Assembly (NCBI GenBank): GCA_002224055.1
Contig: AZLU01000081.1
Coordinates: forward strand, 128,199 to 166,256
Origin: Pezizomycotina sp. ARF18
Lineage: Eukaryota; Ascomycota
Direction: 5' to 3'
Length of the DNA: 38,058 nt
Made by a program: the position numbers and the translations under genes
Shown here: piece after piece, positions 37,967-38,058 of the stretch
Layout: every line of letters starts with the position of its first letter
Position numbering within the stretch: the first letter of the stretch is position 1
The notes under the pieces: model-generated
What the model saw: only the letters and a program-made list of their open reading frames with translations
The model's database searches: none
Told to the model about the DNA's origin: nothing

Positions 37967-38026
37967 TATTTTGGTATGGTTGCAAGAAATTTGCACAATT
38001 TTTTTTTGGACACCGCGTGCCAGGAC
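37967..38026 (-). repeat. Right terminal inverted repeat
   Basis: Reverse complement of the left end with one missing G (TTG CAACC against TTGG CAACC) and one C/T difference. It lies 32 bases from the end of the window, so little right-hand flank is visible. Confidence 0.88.
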
Positions 38027-38058
38027 GAGCTGCGGAAGAACGGAATACTTGGCTCTTG

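Larger units (their letters stand above)
36626..38026 (-). mobile_element. Tc1/mariner-type DNA transposon relic
   Basis: The ends are inverted repeats. The left end at 36631 reads GGCACGCGGTGTCC, nine A, TTGTGCAAATTTCTTG; the reverse complement of the right end at 38021 reads the same. Similarity continues through CAACCAYACCAAAAT, about 55 bases with one indel and one C/T difference, and probably five bases further out (GTCC then A or T). The outside bases show no clear target duplication, and no TA is present. A decayed transposase lies inside on the minus strand. The element length is about 1.4 kb, normal for this class. Placement of the outer edges is good to within a few bases. Confidence 0.85.

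Overview
The window is nuclear DNA of a filamentous ascomycete fungus. It carries eight recognisable conserved eukaryotic genes, all with short spliceosomal introns (62-177 nt, GT..AG, with CTAAC- or CTGAC-like branch sites visible in several). The intergenic DNA is AT-rich and full of long A or T runs and microsatellites. One DNA transposon relic shows stops of the kind left by repeat-induced point mutation (RIP). The species cannot be named from the sequence.

Layout. 1-6099: no supportable gene, only AT-rich DNA with simple repeats; a weak 52-codon ORF lies at 6100. 6389-9743 (-): PHD plus MYST histone acetyltransferase of the Sas3/Mst2 type. 10424-11176 (-) and 11987-13295 (-): two multi-exon genes I cannot name; the second is acidic. 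14035-17540 (-): SAPS-family subunit of Sit4/PP6 phosphatase. 19331-20267 (+): ESCRT-III-related Vps60/CHMP5. 20796-22566 (-): 51-kDa NADH/FMN subunit of complex I. 23501-24556 (-): mitochondrial Mn superoxide dismutase. 25068-26306 (+): GINS subunit Psf3, divergent from the dismutase. 27304 to about 30305 (-): amino-acid permease with a long low-complexity N-terminus. 34000-35426 (-): Apd1/Aim32-type thioredoxin-like ferredoxin. 36626-38026: Tc1/mariner-type transposon relic with matching terminal inverted repeats near the window end.

The genes are mostly housekeeping functions rather than one pathway. The one suggestive pair is the complex I flavin subunit and the matrix superoxide dismutase, adjacent and co-directional, with a TCACGTGA palindrome and a CCAAT box between them.

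The dominant anomaly is that every recognisable gene is broken by one-base (sometimes two-base) frame slips, usually a missing base in a short homopolymer, while the protein on both sides stays well conserved. Because this affects essential genes of unrelated function, the likeliest explanation is residual deletion errors in the assembly, not pseudogenes. All gene coordinates below therefore span frame slips and should be read as gene extents, not as clean ORFs.
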